A stretch of 12,536 bases of DNA, taken from Propionibacteriaceae bacterium. Lineage in GTDB: Bacteria; Actinomycetota; Actinomycetes; Propionibacteriales; Propionibacteriaceae. The stretch covers positions 1 through 12,536 of the forward strand of contig DMIX01000225.1 of assembly GCA_003451975.1 (NCBI GenBank), read 5' to 3'. The translations under genes were made by a program, and so were the position numbers. Numbering within the stretch: position 1 is the first letter of the stretch; each line of letters starts with the position of its first letter. The notes under the pieces were generated by a model. That model was not told the DNA's origin and did no database searches. It saw only the letters and a program-made list of their open reading frames with translations. Shown here one piece after another: positions 1-8,895 of this stretch.

Positions 1-2
1 GA

Positions 3-3000
3 ATGCACCTCGACGGTGCCGGGGTGGAGAAGGTCTCCGGGATCGCTGCCGAACTGCGCGGAGCCAGCTCGGTGACCAACTGCTGGGTCGACGGCAGCGC
101 CAAAGCCAAGAAGATGCCCGGCGGCATCGCCGGCTACGCCCACAACACCTCAGTGATCAAGCACAATCTGGCCTCCATGGATCTCACCGTGGTGAACAGC
201 GGCAACACCGGAACCCGCGGAGTCGATGCCGGCGCCATCGTGTCCTACCCCGGCAGTGGCAACACCGTCACTATTGACGGCAATGTCTCCCTCGATGGGT
301 CCATCACCTACACCGGTACCGTCACGGGTTTCGTCGGACGCATCCTGGGCTACTACCAGGCCACTGGCTCCTATGCGGTCAGCGTGTTGGACAAGAACCT
401 GGCCAACTCCGCGATCACCATCAGCGGCAATACCGTCAGCGGCACTGCCACCAGCCAGAACGGTGCCGACACCTCGGCCGCTGAGCTGGCCAAGCAGAGC
501 ACCTACGAAGGCATCGGCTGGAGCTTTGAAACCGACTGGACCTTCGACAAGACCCTCAGCCATCCGCTCCCCAAGTACGTGCGCATCGGCGATCGCCCCA
601 ACCGGATCACAGCTACCTTCACCGCCGATCCGAGCACCGAACGTTCCTTCACCTGGTACTCCGATCTCACCAGTGACACCGCGACGGTCCAGGTGTCGAC
701 CGCGAAGAGCCTGGAGGGCGCCACCACCGCCACCGCGACGCGCGGTTCCGGGCTGGATGGGGAGAACTTCTACAAGGCGACTATCACCGGCCTCACCCCC
801 GGCGAGCGCTACTACTACCGGGTCGGCGACCCGGCCATGGGAGTGTGGAGCTCGATTGGAACCTTCCTCACCAGCGACGGCCACTCCGACTTCAGCTTCG
901 TCGACATCGCCGACACCCAGGCGCAGAACCTCACCGAGGCCCAGTTGTCGGCAGCCACCATCGCCAAGTCGTTGTCGGCGGTGCCCACTGCGCAGTTCCT
1001 CATGCAGAACGGTGACCTAGTCGAACACGGCGGCTCGGAGTCCGATTGGGAAAATCTGCTGACCTCTGCCCAGGACAGCCTGCTGTCGACCACCATCGCA
1101 CCGGCGGCGGGCAATCACGACGCGCCGACCAATGGGTTCATCGACCACTTCGCGGTGCCTGCCCCTAACGGTCAGAGCACCACTGCCGGGGCCTACTACT
1201 CCTTCACCTACAACAAGGCTCACTTCGTGGTGTTGAACACCAACGAGAGTGCCAGCCAGAATCTGTCCGCCGACCAGCTCAGCTGGCTGCGTGAGGATGT
1301 CACCAAGGCCCGCAAGGACGGCGCCCAGTGGGTGATCGTCAACATTCACAAGGGCCCGTTCACCACGGGCAACCACGCCGACGACGCCGACATCATCGCG
1401 ATGCGCCAGGAGCTGCTACCGGTGATGGCCGAGGTCGGCATCGACTTGGTCTTGGAAGGGCACGACCATGTGATCAGCCGCTCCAAGCCGCTGACCTACG
1501 ATGCGTCCGCAGTTGCCTCGGCGAAGACGGTCAAGACCCAGACCTTCACCGAAATGGTGAACGGCAAGCGCGTCGAATACGCGATCAAGCCCAACGGCAC
1601 CATCTTCTTCCTTCCCAACACCGGCGGCGCCAAGCACTACTCCCAGAAATCCAGCAGTAGTGCCCTCGACCTGGAGTCCTATCTGCAGCTGTTCGACCGC
1701 ACGGGTGCGCAGGCCACGGAGAACTTCGCTGCGGTCCGTGTCAGCGAGAATCGGCTGACCGTCGACGTCTACGACATTCGCGACCAGGGTCAACCGCGGC
1801 TCTTCGAGAGCTTCGGCATCGACCGACAGGTCTCGGAAGTGGACGACCAGATCGCGGCACTCCCCGCGGTGGACGAGCTCACCGCCGCCGATGCAGCGGC
1901 GGTCACGAAGGTGCGCACCTCGGTGGACCAGCTCACTGCTGCACAGCGTGGCGCGCTTCACAATGAGGATGCGCTGCGGGCCAGGGAAGCCAAGTTGCGC
2001 AAACTCAGCGGTGCGGTCGTGACCGACGGCTCCCAGTTGGCCTGGGCGGCAACCGATGCGTCCACTCGGACTTCGGTGACCATCCGCAATGACACGCGGA
2101 CGGTGATCACCGATCAGCCGGTGCGTGTGACGCTGACCGACACACCGCAGGTCGCCGCAACTCAGTTGGCGTTCTTCGCCGAAGACGGTACGGCGCTGCC
2201 CTACGAGGCCGAATCCTGGAATCCCGGCGGCAACTCGGTGGTGTGGGTGCGGGTGCCGTCACTGGCGGCAAAGTCGGGCACCACGGTGTGGGCCTACTTC
2301 GGCACCGATCAGGGCAAGAACGCCGCTGCGCAGGTGTGGGCCGACGACTACAGCCTGGTCGAGCACTTCGCGAAGAACTCCGCCAACGGCACCAGCTTCA
2401 CCGACTCCACCGGAAAGGCCACCGCTTCGGTGGTCGGTGCCGATTGGAATACCGGTATGGACGACAGTGGTGACGGCACCGCCGCCCTGGGTGGGGCGCG
2501 GCTGCAATACAGCGGCGACATCGGCGGCGGCTATGACCGCGTCGCGATCAGCTCGGTGGTCTCGCTCACCGCTGCTCAACTCGGTGCCATGACCGGAAAT
2601 GCTCCGATCGTGGCCAAGGAATCTCGGACCAGCGATGGTCAGGTCACCTTCTGGCAGGGCATCAAGAGCTCCGGAAAGCTGGCGGTGCGGTTGGCCGGCA
2701 ACAGCTTCGAATTCGGCAATGTGGACCTGAACAACGAGTTCGACTTCCCCGCCGACGGCAAGCCGCACCTGATCACCCAAACCTATGACGGCATGACCTA
2801 CTCGGTCTTCCTCGACGGCGCAGAGTTGCTGTCTCAGATGGTCGAATACCGCTCGACCTATGCGGACCCGAAGGTTCTGACCACCATCGGTGACTACTAC
2901 ACCAACGACGGCACCCTGGCCTCGCCATTCCGCGGCATCGCCTACGAAGTCGAGGTGGCCGGCAAGGCGTTCAGCCCCGACCTGGAGGCATTCCGCTACG

Positions 3001-5873
3001 CCAACTACTTCGGCGACGCGGTCAGTGTGGGCACGCTGACAGCGAAGGCCGACCAGAACCTCGAGCTCGTGGTCGACGACCCCGACAGCGGCTCGCAGGT
3101 TGAGGCCGGACTGGTGAGGGTCACCGGAACTCTGGGTGCGCGTGCTCAGCTCACGGCAAGCGTGGCCGGCGACCAGGTATTCAGCCAGACCGTCGATGCC
3201 GGGCATTTCAGCATCAAGGTTCCCGTCAACGCCCTCGGTGACCAGGAGCTCCTCCTGCAGGCCTCGGCAGCGGGAAAGACCAGCGAGGTGCGTGTTCCGC
3301 TGACGGTGGTGGACACCAAGGCGCCGGTCCAGCCTGCCGTCTCCGATACCTCGGACGAGGCCACCACAGCCCACACCGACGTTGCGCTGAATGCGACCCC
3401 GGTGACCGACGACCAGGAATCGGTGCAGACAGCGTTCTACGCCAACGCCTCGATCGCGCTGAACGAAGACAACACCGTGGTGCGCGCCGGCACCACCAGC
3501 GCGCGCACGCCGGACGCGTTGACTCCGGACAGTGGTGAGGTGACCACCGAATTGCACCCGATCACTGTGGGAGACAGCAAGAATCCGTATCAGCTGTATT
3601 CGATCTCGCTCACCGATGATCAGGCCGCCCAGGACCAGTTCCACCTCACCTGGAGTGGCAAGGCCGATGAGCGTCGAGTGTCGGCTCTGGTGTGGAACAC
3701 CGACACCAGTAGCTGGCAGATGGTCGCGACCGGCTCCAGCAGTACCGGGGGCACGGTGAACCTCGACGTCACCGCGACGACGGCGGAGAATCACCCGGTT
3801 TCTGCTGATCACAAGCTCACCGTGTTGATCTGGCGAGGCCTCACCTCGTTGCCGTTCGCTCGCAGTGATTACTCCGCCCAGCCTGATTCGGCCGATTTCG
3901 ATTGGGGCATGGCACACATCCCGGACTCCCAGCTGTATTCACAGGCAACGCCCGACCTGCTCACCGACCAGTTGCAGTACGTCAGCGACACTGCCGCCGA
4001 GCGCAAGACGCAGCTCGTCGTGCAGGCCGGTGACTGGGTGAACCGTCCCTATCTCTCGCAGGAGTATCAGTGGAAGAACTCCGAGCCGGCGATGAAGACT
4101 CTGGAAGCAGCCAAGATCCCGGCGATGATCTCCTGGGGCAACCACGACTATGAGTTGAACCGCAACAACTCGGTGATGATGCCCAAGTACAACCCGATGT
4201 CGCGGTTCGCCGACGACCTGGCCGGCAGCCCGTGGACCTTCGGCGGCAGCAATGGCATCGACAACTACTACTACTACGGCACCATCGGTGGGGCCAAGAT
4301 CCTGGTGCTGACCGTCGGCTTCTTTTCAGCGGACAACTCCGGCGACGAGGGCCTGGCTTGGGCTGCGCAGGTGATCAAGGATCACCCCGCCTACAACGTG
4401 ATCATTGCGAATCACAACTGCGTCAACACCGGTGCCAACAACTGGTCCAACAGCAACATCACCAGCAAGCTGGTTGATCCCTTTGACAATGTGAAGCTGG
4501 TGCTGGGCGGTCACATCACCGGAACCGGGGTGGCGGCCCGCACTCACGGCAGCACCACCACCTACGGCATTCTCACCGACTATCAGGGACGGGTCTACGG
4601 CGGTCAGGAGTACTTCAAGCAACTGAGCATCGACGTCGAGAACGGCCTGCTCTATGCGAACACCTACTCCCCGCTGCTGAACAAGACGACCTCTGAAGGT
4701 GCGTGGCACCAATCCATCAGCGAGTCCGCGGTGTCCGGTTTCCACGGTTCCGATTCGGAGAATTTCGTCCTGGAACTCGACCTGGACGCCAACACCACCC
4801 GGACCTTGGAGACCGGGTCACTCACGCTGGCTGCCGGGGCTCCGACGCAGATCGGCGAGGTTCAGTCCACTCGCGGAACCCAACCGGCCGGCGTGGTGTT
4901 CACCTCAGTCCAGCCCGACACTTCCTACCAGTGGTACGCCGAACTGACCGATCAGGCTGGCCACACCACCCGAAGCGCCACCTCAACGTTCACCATCGCC
5001 TCGCCGCAGGTGGTCGCCCCGAGTGCTCCGCAGCAGGTGCAGGCTTCGGCCAGCGGTGACACCATCAACGTCACCTGGACGGCTCCGGCCGTCGATGGCG
5101 GCGCACCGGTGAGCGCCTATGAGGTGGCCCTCAGCGATGGCGTCCACTCCGCCACCGTCACCAACGGTCTCACGGCAGCGCTGACCGGCGTCGCCCCAGG
5201 CCACTACACGGCGAGTGTGCGAGCGCAGAACAGTGCTGGCTGGTCGCCGTGGTCGGCCCCCTCGACCGGGGTCGAGGTGGCGGCCGCAAGCCCGTCGCCG
5301 ACCATCACCCCGACTCCGACCACGACCCCGACGGCGGGCACCAAGCAGGCGGTGCTCGACCTGCCGTCGACGGTGGTCGGTGGCCAGCGGTTCCTCGCCA
5401 AGGCGTACAACCTCGTTCCTGGCGCGACCTACACCGTACGGCTGGGTTCGGCCACGGTGTCGACGATCGTGGCTTCACCGGGGGGATCCGGACGCCAATG
5501 GGCGACGGTTTCCCGGCGCGTCAAGCCGGGGCGCTACACGCTGCGCCTGATGCGGGGCTCCACACAGAGCGCCACTGCCAAGGTGCGGGTGATGCAGCGT
5601 CCCAAGGTGACTGTGAAGCCCTCGAGCACCATCATCACCCTGGGGCAGCGCGGGTCGGCCAAGATTACGGTGAGTGCCGCCGGGACGGTGACCGGCAAGG
5701 TCGTAGTCCGCATGGGGAGCTTCCACAAGACCCTTCGACTGCGGAAGGGCGCGACTCGCGTCGTGCTTCCCACATTCCGTCACACCGGCACCTACAAGCT
5801 GTCGGTGACCTACACCGGAACCGTGAAGTACCAGCGGCACACTGTCACCAAGACGCTGCGCGTCAAGCGCTGA
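3..5873 (+). CDS. Large secreted multidomain protein with two metallophosphoesterase domains (5' end outside window)
   Basis: The frame is open from the first base, and the first Met (base 3) has no ribosome site or signal peptide, so the true start lies upstream. In residues of the visible 1956: 1-193 GLUG-like beta-repeat region; 200-292 fibronectin-III/purple-acid-phosphatase-N-like; 296-495 first calcineurin-like phosphoesterase with D304-x-Q, GD338, GNH372D, H449 and GH487DH489; 611-668 helical linker; 696-790 DUF2341-like; 846-1000 LamG-like; about 1020-1290 Ig-like and other beta domains; 1300-1560 second phosphoesterase with D1308-x-Q, GD1344, GNH1381D, H1471 and GH1504IT; 1673-1760 fibronectin-III; 1763-1781 Pro/Thr linker; then two Ig-like domains ending in basic residues. 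Known for the family: two-metal hydrolysis of phosphate mono- or diesters. Inferred: an exported enzyme that may bind glycans or surfaces. No LPXTG anchor is seen. The second site lacks the last His of GHxH. The substrate is unknown. Confidence 0.9.
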   Translation: MHLDGAGVEKVSGIAAELRGASSVTNCWVDGSAKAKKMPGGIAGYAHNTSVIKHNLASMDLTVVNSGNTGTRGVDAGAIVSYPGSGNTVTIDGNVSLDGSITYTGTVTGFVGRILGYYQATGSYAVSVLDKNLANSAITISGNTVSGTATSQNGADTSAAELAKQSTYEGIGWSFETDWTFDKTLSHPLPKYVRIGDRPNRITATFTADPSTERSFTWYSDLTSDTATVQVSTAKSLEGATTATATRGSGLDGENFYKATITGLTPGERYYYRVGDPAMGVWSSIGTFLTSDGHSDFSFVDIADTQAQNLTEAQLSAATIAKSLSAVPTAQFLMQNGDLVEHGGSESDWENLLTSAQDSLLSTTIAPAAGNHDAPTNGFIDHFAVPAPNGQSTTAGAYYSFTYNKAHFVVLNTNESASQNLSADQLSWLREDVTKARKDGAQWVIVNIHKGPFTTGNHADDADIIAMRQELLPVMAEVGIDLVLEGHDHVISRSKPLTYDASAVASAKTVKTQTFTEMVNGKRVEYAIKPNGTIFFLPNTGGAKHYSQKSSSSALDLESYLQLFDRTGAQATENFAAVRVSENRLTVDVYDIRDQGQPRLFESFGIDRQVSEVDDQIAALPAVDELTAADAAAVTKVRTSVDQLTAAQRGALHNEDALRAREAKLRKLSGAVVTDGSQLAWAATDASTRTSVTIRNDTRTVITDQPVRVTLTDTPQVAATQLAFFAEDGTALPYEAESWNPGGNSVVWVRVPSLAAKSGTTVWAYFGTDQGKNAAAQVWADDYSLVEHFAKNSANGTSFTDSTGKATASVVGADWNTGMDDSGDGTAALGGARLQYSGDIGGGYDRVAISSVVSLTAAQLGAMTGNAPIVAKESRTSDGQVTFWQGIKSSGKLAVRLAGNSFEFGNVDLNNEFDFPADGKPHLITQTYDGMTYSVFLDGAELLSQMVEYRSTYADPKVLTTIGDYYTNDGTLASPFRGIAYEVEVAGKAFSPDLEAFRYANYFGDAVSVGTLTAKADQNLELVVDDPDSGSQVEAGLVRVTGTLGARAQLTASVAGDQVFSQTVDAGHFSIKVPVNALGDQELLLQASAAGKTSEVRVPLTVVDTKAPVQPAVSDTSDEATTAHTDVALNATPVTDDQESVQTAFYANASIALNEDNTVVRAGTTSARTPDALTPDSGEVTTELHPITVGDSKNPYQLYSISLTDDQAAQDQFHLTWSGKADERRVSALVWNTDTSSWQMVATGSSSTGGTVNLDVTATTAENHPVSADHKLTVLIWRGLTSLPFARSDYSAQPDSADFDWGMAHIPDSQLYSQATPDLLTDQLQYVSDTAAERKTQLVVQAGDWVNRPYLSQEYQWKNSEPAMKTLEAAKIPAMISWGNHDYELNRNNSVMMPKYNPMSRFADDLAGSPWTFGGSNGIDNYYYYGTIGGAKILVLTVGFFSADNSGDEGLAWAAQVIKDHPAYNVIIANHNCVNTGANNWSNSNITSKLVDPFDNVKLVLGGHITGTGVAARTHGSTTTYGILTDYQGRVYGGQEYFKQLSIDVENGLLYANTYSPLLNKTTSEGAWHQSISESAVSGFHGSDSENFVLELDLDANTTRTLETGSLTLAAGAPTQIGEVQSTRGTQPAGVVFTSVQPDTSYQWYAELTDQAGHTTRSATSTFTIASPQVVAPSAPQQVQASASGDTINVTWTAPAVDGGAPVSAYEVALSDGVHSATVTNGLTAALTGVAPGHYTASVRAQNSAGWSPWSAPSTGVEVAAASPSPTITPTPTTTPTAGTKQAVLDLPSTVVGGQRFLAKAYNLVPGATYTVRLGSATVSTIVASPGGSGRQWATVSRRVKPGRYTLRLMRGSTQSATAKVRVMQRPKVTVKPSSTIITLGQRGSAKITVSAAGTVTGKVVVRMGSFHKTLRLRKGATRVVLPTFRHTGTYKLSVTYTGTVKYQRHTVTKTLRVKR

Positions 5874-5904
5874 CCTGTTCGCGTCTGACAGCCGCCAATA
5901 CCGA

Positions 5905-5946
5905 GAAGGCCAGTCGCACCGCCCGAGGACGGTGCGACTGGCCTTC
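5905..5946 (+). terminator. Perfect 17-bp stem-loop after the phosphoesterase gene
   Basis: Bases 5905-5921 and 5930-5946 pair perfectly (arm GAAGGCCAGTCGCACCG) around an 8-base loop, 31 bases after the stop codon. No U-tract follows on either strand, which is common for actinobacterial terminators. It lies between convergent transcription units, so it probably stops the large gene and may also stop minus-strand transcripts leaving the DUF2207 gene. Confidence 0.72.
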
Positions 5947-5970
5947 GGCTGTGCGCAGCTGTTCGAGGAG

Positions 5971-6073
5971 GATCAGGTGGGGTTGGGGATGCCGACGTAC
6001 CTGGTGGCGAGGTATTCCTCGATGCCTTCGGCGGAGCACTCCCGGCCTAGAGCCGACTGCTTGACGCCACCGA
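5971..6073 (-). pseudogene. Decayed 3' fragment of a gabD-like aldehyde dehydrogenase gene
   Basis: By eye, bases 5971-6073 align without gaps to 7327-7429, the 3' end of the intact gabD-like gene, with about 9 mismatches in 103 bases. Read on the minus strand the fragment gives GGVKQSALGRECSAEGIEEY followed by LATRYVGIPNPT and a stop, in the same frame and with the stop at the same place as the intact gene. Most differences change the amino acid (for example G to C, E to A, M to R), as expected of sequence no longer under selection. Homology ends abruptly at about 6073, and nothing of the catalytic part is present. It is a remnant of a duplication or of a lost gene copy. A functional small protein is unlikely because no start with a ribosome site precedes it. 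Confidence 0.85.
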
Positions 6074-6116
6074 TTCGTGCACAAGGGGTACCGCCGCCGA
6101 GGGTGGCAGCCTCGGC

Positions 6117-7217
6117 CTAGTCGCCGAATCCGCCGAAGTCGCCGAACCCGTCGAAGACATCGCTGCCGAAGTCGCTGAGACCCTCCCCGATGCCGTCCAA
6201 TCCAGGCAGTTCGGCCAGGTTGCCGAAGTCGCCGATCAGGCCGTCGAAGATGCCACCGTTGCTACTGAGGAGGTCCAGCAGCAGCACGGTAGTGAGTGCG
6301 TCGTCCAGTACCAGCCAACTCACAGGGGCGGTGTCGGTCAGCATGCCGGCGTTGAGGGCATCGGCGAATACGCTGCGCCAGTGGTCGACCACGCCCAGAA
6401 CCATGGCGTAGGGCAGGTACCGGCTGAACACATCGATGCCGACCTCGAAACGCAATTGTTCGGCCTCGGCGGTCGCCAAGTACAGCTTGAAGCTCTCGGC
6501 CTGCGCCCGGGCCGCCGCCCCTTCGGCGCTCATCGTCCCTGCCGGGATTCGGCTACCCGCCCAGGCGATGAGCCCCGCCACGGCCAGGCCCAAGGTGGCG
6601 GTATTCCGAAAGAGATAGAGGAACAGCACGCCGCCGATGACCATGCCGGCCACGCCGATCCAACGGACGATAGCGGCTTGCGAATCGACACCGAGGAACC
6701 ACCGTCGGGCGGTGGCTTCGCCGTGCAGCACCTGGGTGGCGTGCTGCAGCGCGGACCGGTTGGCGCGGAACTGGTTCAGCGTCGACGTCGGGCTGGAGGC
6801 GAACACCGCGTCCAGCAGCACTCGTTCGGTGGAGGTCAGCTCCTCGCTCGGTGCCACCGGGCTTTGGCGAAGCTCCCAATCCACGGGCTTGGTGGCTGGT
6901 GGCTGTAGCACCGGGTGCATCGTGAACCAGCCGCGACCAGCGAGATCGATCAGAGTCGCGGAAAGCTCCACCGGATCGACGCGGCCGTCGATGGCGACAC
7001 CGACCAGCCCAGGGTTCAAGCCATCCGGTGGAGTGAATCGAACCGCGATCGGCGGCTGCTGCCCGCGCCGGACGCGTCGCCGCAGCGCAGGCTGACCTGG
7101 TGCTGGCAGCAGCCCCGGCGTGAGCCCGTCGAAGACTTCGTCACCGCGAATCACCCGCACCCACACAACGGCCGCCACCGCTGCCACCACAAACACTCCG
7201 CCGACAACAATCTCCAC
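6117..7217 (-). CDS. Short DUF2207-family membrane protein lacking the extracellular N-terminal domain
   Basis: This encodes 366 residues from a GTG start at 7217, preceded by AAGGA 8 bases upstream. An in-frame TGA lies two codons before the start (7221-7223), so the frame cannot extend. One transmembrane helix is at 4-22, followed by a basic stretch. A segment reading PPDGLNPGLVGVAIDGRVDP (63-82) then ATLIDLAGRGWF is typical of the cytosolic part of DUF2207 proteins. Two more membrane helices are at about 181-203 and 206-222, then ESFKLYLATAEAEQLRFEVG (241-260) and FSRYLPYAMVLG (264-275). A Gly/Asp/Phe-rich tail ends in FGGFGD. Family members are usually well over 500 residues, with a signal peptide and a large extracellular domain before the first helix. 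That part is absent here. Function is unknown even in full-length members. The family assignment comes from remembered motif patterns. Confidence 0.82.
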   Translation of the reverse strand: MEIVVGGVFVVAAVAAVVWVRVIRGDEVFDGLTPGLLPAPGQPALRRRVRRGQQPPIAVRFTPPDGLNPGLVGVAIDGRVDPVELSATLIDLAGRGWFTMHPVLQPPATKPVDWELRQSPVAPSEELTSTERVLLDAVFASSPTSTLNQFRANRSALQHATQVLHGEATARRWFLGVDSQAAIVRWIGVAGMVIGGVLFLYLFRNTATLGLAVAGLIAWAGSRIPAGTMSAEGAAARAQAESFKLYLATAEAEQLRFEVGIDVFSRYLPYAMVLGVVDHWRSVFADALNAGMLTDTAPVSWLVLDDALTTVLLLDLLSSNGGIFDGLIGDFGNLAELPGLDGIGEGLSDFGSDVFDGFGDFGGFGD

Positions 7218-7244
7218 GCCTCACATCCTTGCGGACGTGTCAAA

Positions 7245-7320
7245 ACGCCGAGCGCTCCCGTTTCGGTCGTTCGCTCCGCCCTGGGACGGAACTCGTGACA
7301 CAAACGGGAGCGCTCGGCGT
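7245..7320 (-). terminator. 19-bp perfect stem with long loop and short U-tract, downstream of gabD-like gene
   Basis: Bases 7245-7263 (ACGCCGAGCGCTCCCGTTT) and 7302-7320 are exact reverse complements. The stem begins 9 bases after the gabD-like stop codon and, read on the minus strand, ends in TTTT (7242-7245). This fits an intrinsic terminator for that gene and separates it from the DUF2207 gene. The 38-base loop is unusually long for a plain terminator, so a small repeat element used as a terminator is also possible. Confidence 0.7.
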
Positions 7321-7328
7321 GATGGGGA

Positions 7329-8789
7329 TCAGTTGGGGTTGGGGATTCCGACGTACATGGTTTCGAGGTATTCCTCGATGCCTTCGGCGGAGCCCTCGCG
7401 GCCTAGACCCGACTGTTTGACGCCACCGAAGGGGGCTGCGGGGTTGGAGACCACTCCGGAGTTGATGCCGAGCATGCCGGACTCGATGCGCTCCGGCAGC
7501 CGCAGCGCGCGGGACAGATCACGGGTGAAGGCGTAGGCGATCAAGCCGTACGGGGTGGAGTTGGCCAAGGCGACCGCCTCATCCTCGGTGGCGAAGGTGG
7601 TCACCGGTGCGACGGGGCCGAAGATCTCGTTGGTGAACACATCGGCGTCGGTGGGCACATTGGTCAGCACGGTGGGTGCGTAGAAGTAGCCGGGGCCATC
7701 GATCATGGTGCCGCCGGTTACCACGGTGGCGCCCTTGGCGACGGCGTCGCGCACCAGATCGTCGACCTTCACCCGGCTTTCGGCATCGACAAGCGGGCCG
7801 ATGTCCACCCCGGGCTCGGTGCCGCGTCCGACGGTCTTCGCGGCCACCTTGGTCGCCAGCTTCTCGGAGAACTCCGCAGCCACCGACTCATGCACATAGA
7901 AGCGGTTGGCTGCGGTGCAGGCCTCGCCCATGTTGCGCAGTTTGGCAGCCAGGGCTCCCTCGACGGCGGCATCGAGGTCGGCGTCCTCGAAGACCAGGAA
8001 GGGGGCGTTGCCGCCGAGTTCCATCGAGGTGCGCAGCACATTCTCCGCGGCAGCTTGCAGCAATCGCTGGCCGACCTCGGTGGAGCCGGTGAACGACAGT
8101 TTGCGCAGTCGCGGATCGGCGATGATCGGGCCGGTGGTCGCTCCCGAGCGGGTGGTGGTGATCACATTGACCACTCCGGCGGGTAGGCCGGCGTCCACGA
8201 GTGCTTGGGTGAAAAGCAGGGTGGTCAGCGGGGTCAGCGCGGCGGGCTTGATCACCACGGTGCAGCCGGCGGCCAGCGCCGGGCCGATCTTGCGGGTGGC
8301 CATCGCCAGCGGGAAGTTCCACGGCGTGATCAGCAGCGAGGGGCCGACCGGCTTCTTCAGCACCAGGAAACGGGAGTTGCCGTCCGGAGAGGTGGAGTAG
8401 CGGCCGTTGATGCGGCAGGCCTCTTCGCTGAACCAGCGCAGGAACTCGGCGCCGTAGTTGACCTCGCCGCGGGCCTCGGTCAGCGATTTGCCCATCTCCA
8501 TGGTCATGACCAGAGCGAAATCGTCGGCCCTGGCCTGCACCAACTCGAATGCCTTGCGCAGAATCTCACCGCGTACCCGGGGTGGCGTAGCCGCCCACGA
8601 GGCCTGCGCAGCCGCAGCTGCGTCCAGCGCCGCCATGCCGTCCTCGGGGGAGGCGTCGGCCACTGTGGTGAGTTGCTGTCCGGTCGCTGGATCATCGACA
8701 CCGAAACGGGCCCCGGTGGATGATTCGCGCCATTCGCCGCCGATGAACAACCCTGTGGGCAGGGATGCGATCAGTTCGGCTTCGGTCAT
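7329..8789 (-). CDS. gabD: NAD(P)-dependent succinate-semialdehyde dehydrogenase-type aldehyde dehydrogenase
   Basis: This encodes 486 residues of the aldehyde dehydrogenase superfamily, close to the usual GabD length. It probably oxidises succinate semialdehyde to succinate with NAD(P)+ in the cytosol, the last step of 4-aminobutyrate breakdown. Visible key residues are TPWN158 (oxyanion hole), K181 in KPA (cofactor binding), SFTGSTEVG (232-240), catalytic-base E257 in ELGG, nucleophile C291 in GEACTAANR, E388 in EIFGP, and the C-terminal PFGGVKQSGLGREG typical of the GabD group. The start at 8789 has AAAAGGAGC just upstream and matches the family N-terminus (TGLFIGGEW). The frame opens further, to 8945, but that would put a perfect palindrome inside the coding region. 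No 4-aminobutyrate transaminase gene is nearby, so the exact aldehyde is inferred, and related semialdehydes are possible. A decayed copy of its 3' end lies at 5971-6073. Confidence 0.88.
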   Translation of the reverse strand: MTEAELIASLPTGLFIGGEWRESSTGARFGVDDPATGQQLTTVADASPEDGMAALDAAAAAQASWAATPPRVRGEILRKAFELVQARADDFALVMTMEMGKSLTEARGEVNYGAEFLRWFSEEACRINGRYSTSPDGNSRFLVLKKPVGPSLLITPWNFPLAMATRKIGPALAAGCTVVIKPAALTPLTTLLFTQALVDAGLPAGVVNVITTTRSGATTGPIIADPRLRKLSFTGSTEVGQRLLQAAAENVLRTSMELGGNAPFLVFEDADLDAAVEGALAAKLRNMGEACTAANRFYVHESVAAEFSEKLATKVAAKTVGRGTEPGVDIGPLVDAESRVKVDDLVRDAVAKGATVVTGGTMIDGPGYFYAPTVLTNVPTDADVFTNEIFGPVAPVTTFATEDEAVALANSTPYGLIAYAFTRDLSRALRLPERIESGMLGINSGVVSNPAAPFGGVKQSGLGREGSAEGIEEYLETMYVGIPNPN

Positions 8790-8895
8790 TTTCTGCTCCT
8801 TTTCGCACAGTTTCTGCTGGCGAAGGTTGGTGATGATGGTCGGTGGAGGTCGCCCGGTGGCGTCCTGCCATCCAAGCGTCCTACGGCGGTGCTGT

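Noticed and set aside
2259..3917. A 552-codon open frame on the minus strand
   Set aside because: It lies entirely antisense to the large phosphoesterase gene. Its composition (rich in G, V, H, R) is that of a high-GC shadow frame, and no recognisable domain is seen.
7238..7243. Consensus -35 box TTGACA (minus strand) as promoter of the DUF2207 gene
   Set aside because: A 17-base spacer would put the -10 box at 7215-7220 (GGCGTG), overlapping the start codon and not resembling a -10 box. It is probably chance next to the hairpin's T run.
5971..7326. Insertion sequence or integrative element carrying the DUF2207 gene
   Set aside because: No transposase, integrase or terminal inverted repeats are present. 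Only the direct duplication of the gabD end is visible, so it is reported as a finding and not called as a mobile element.
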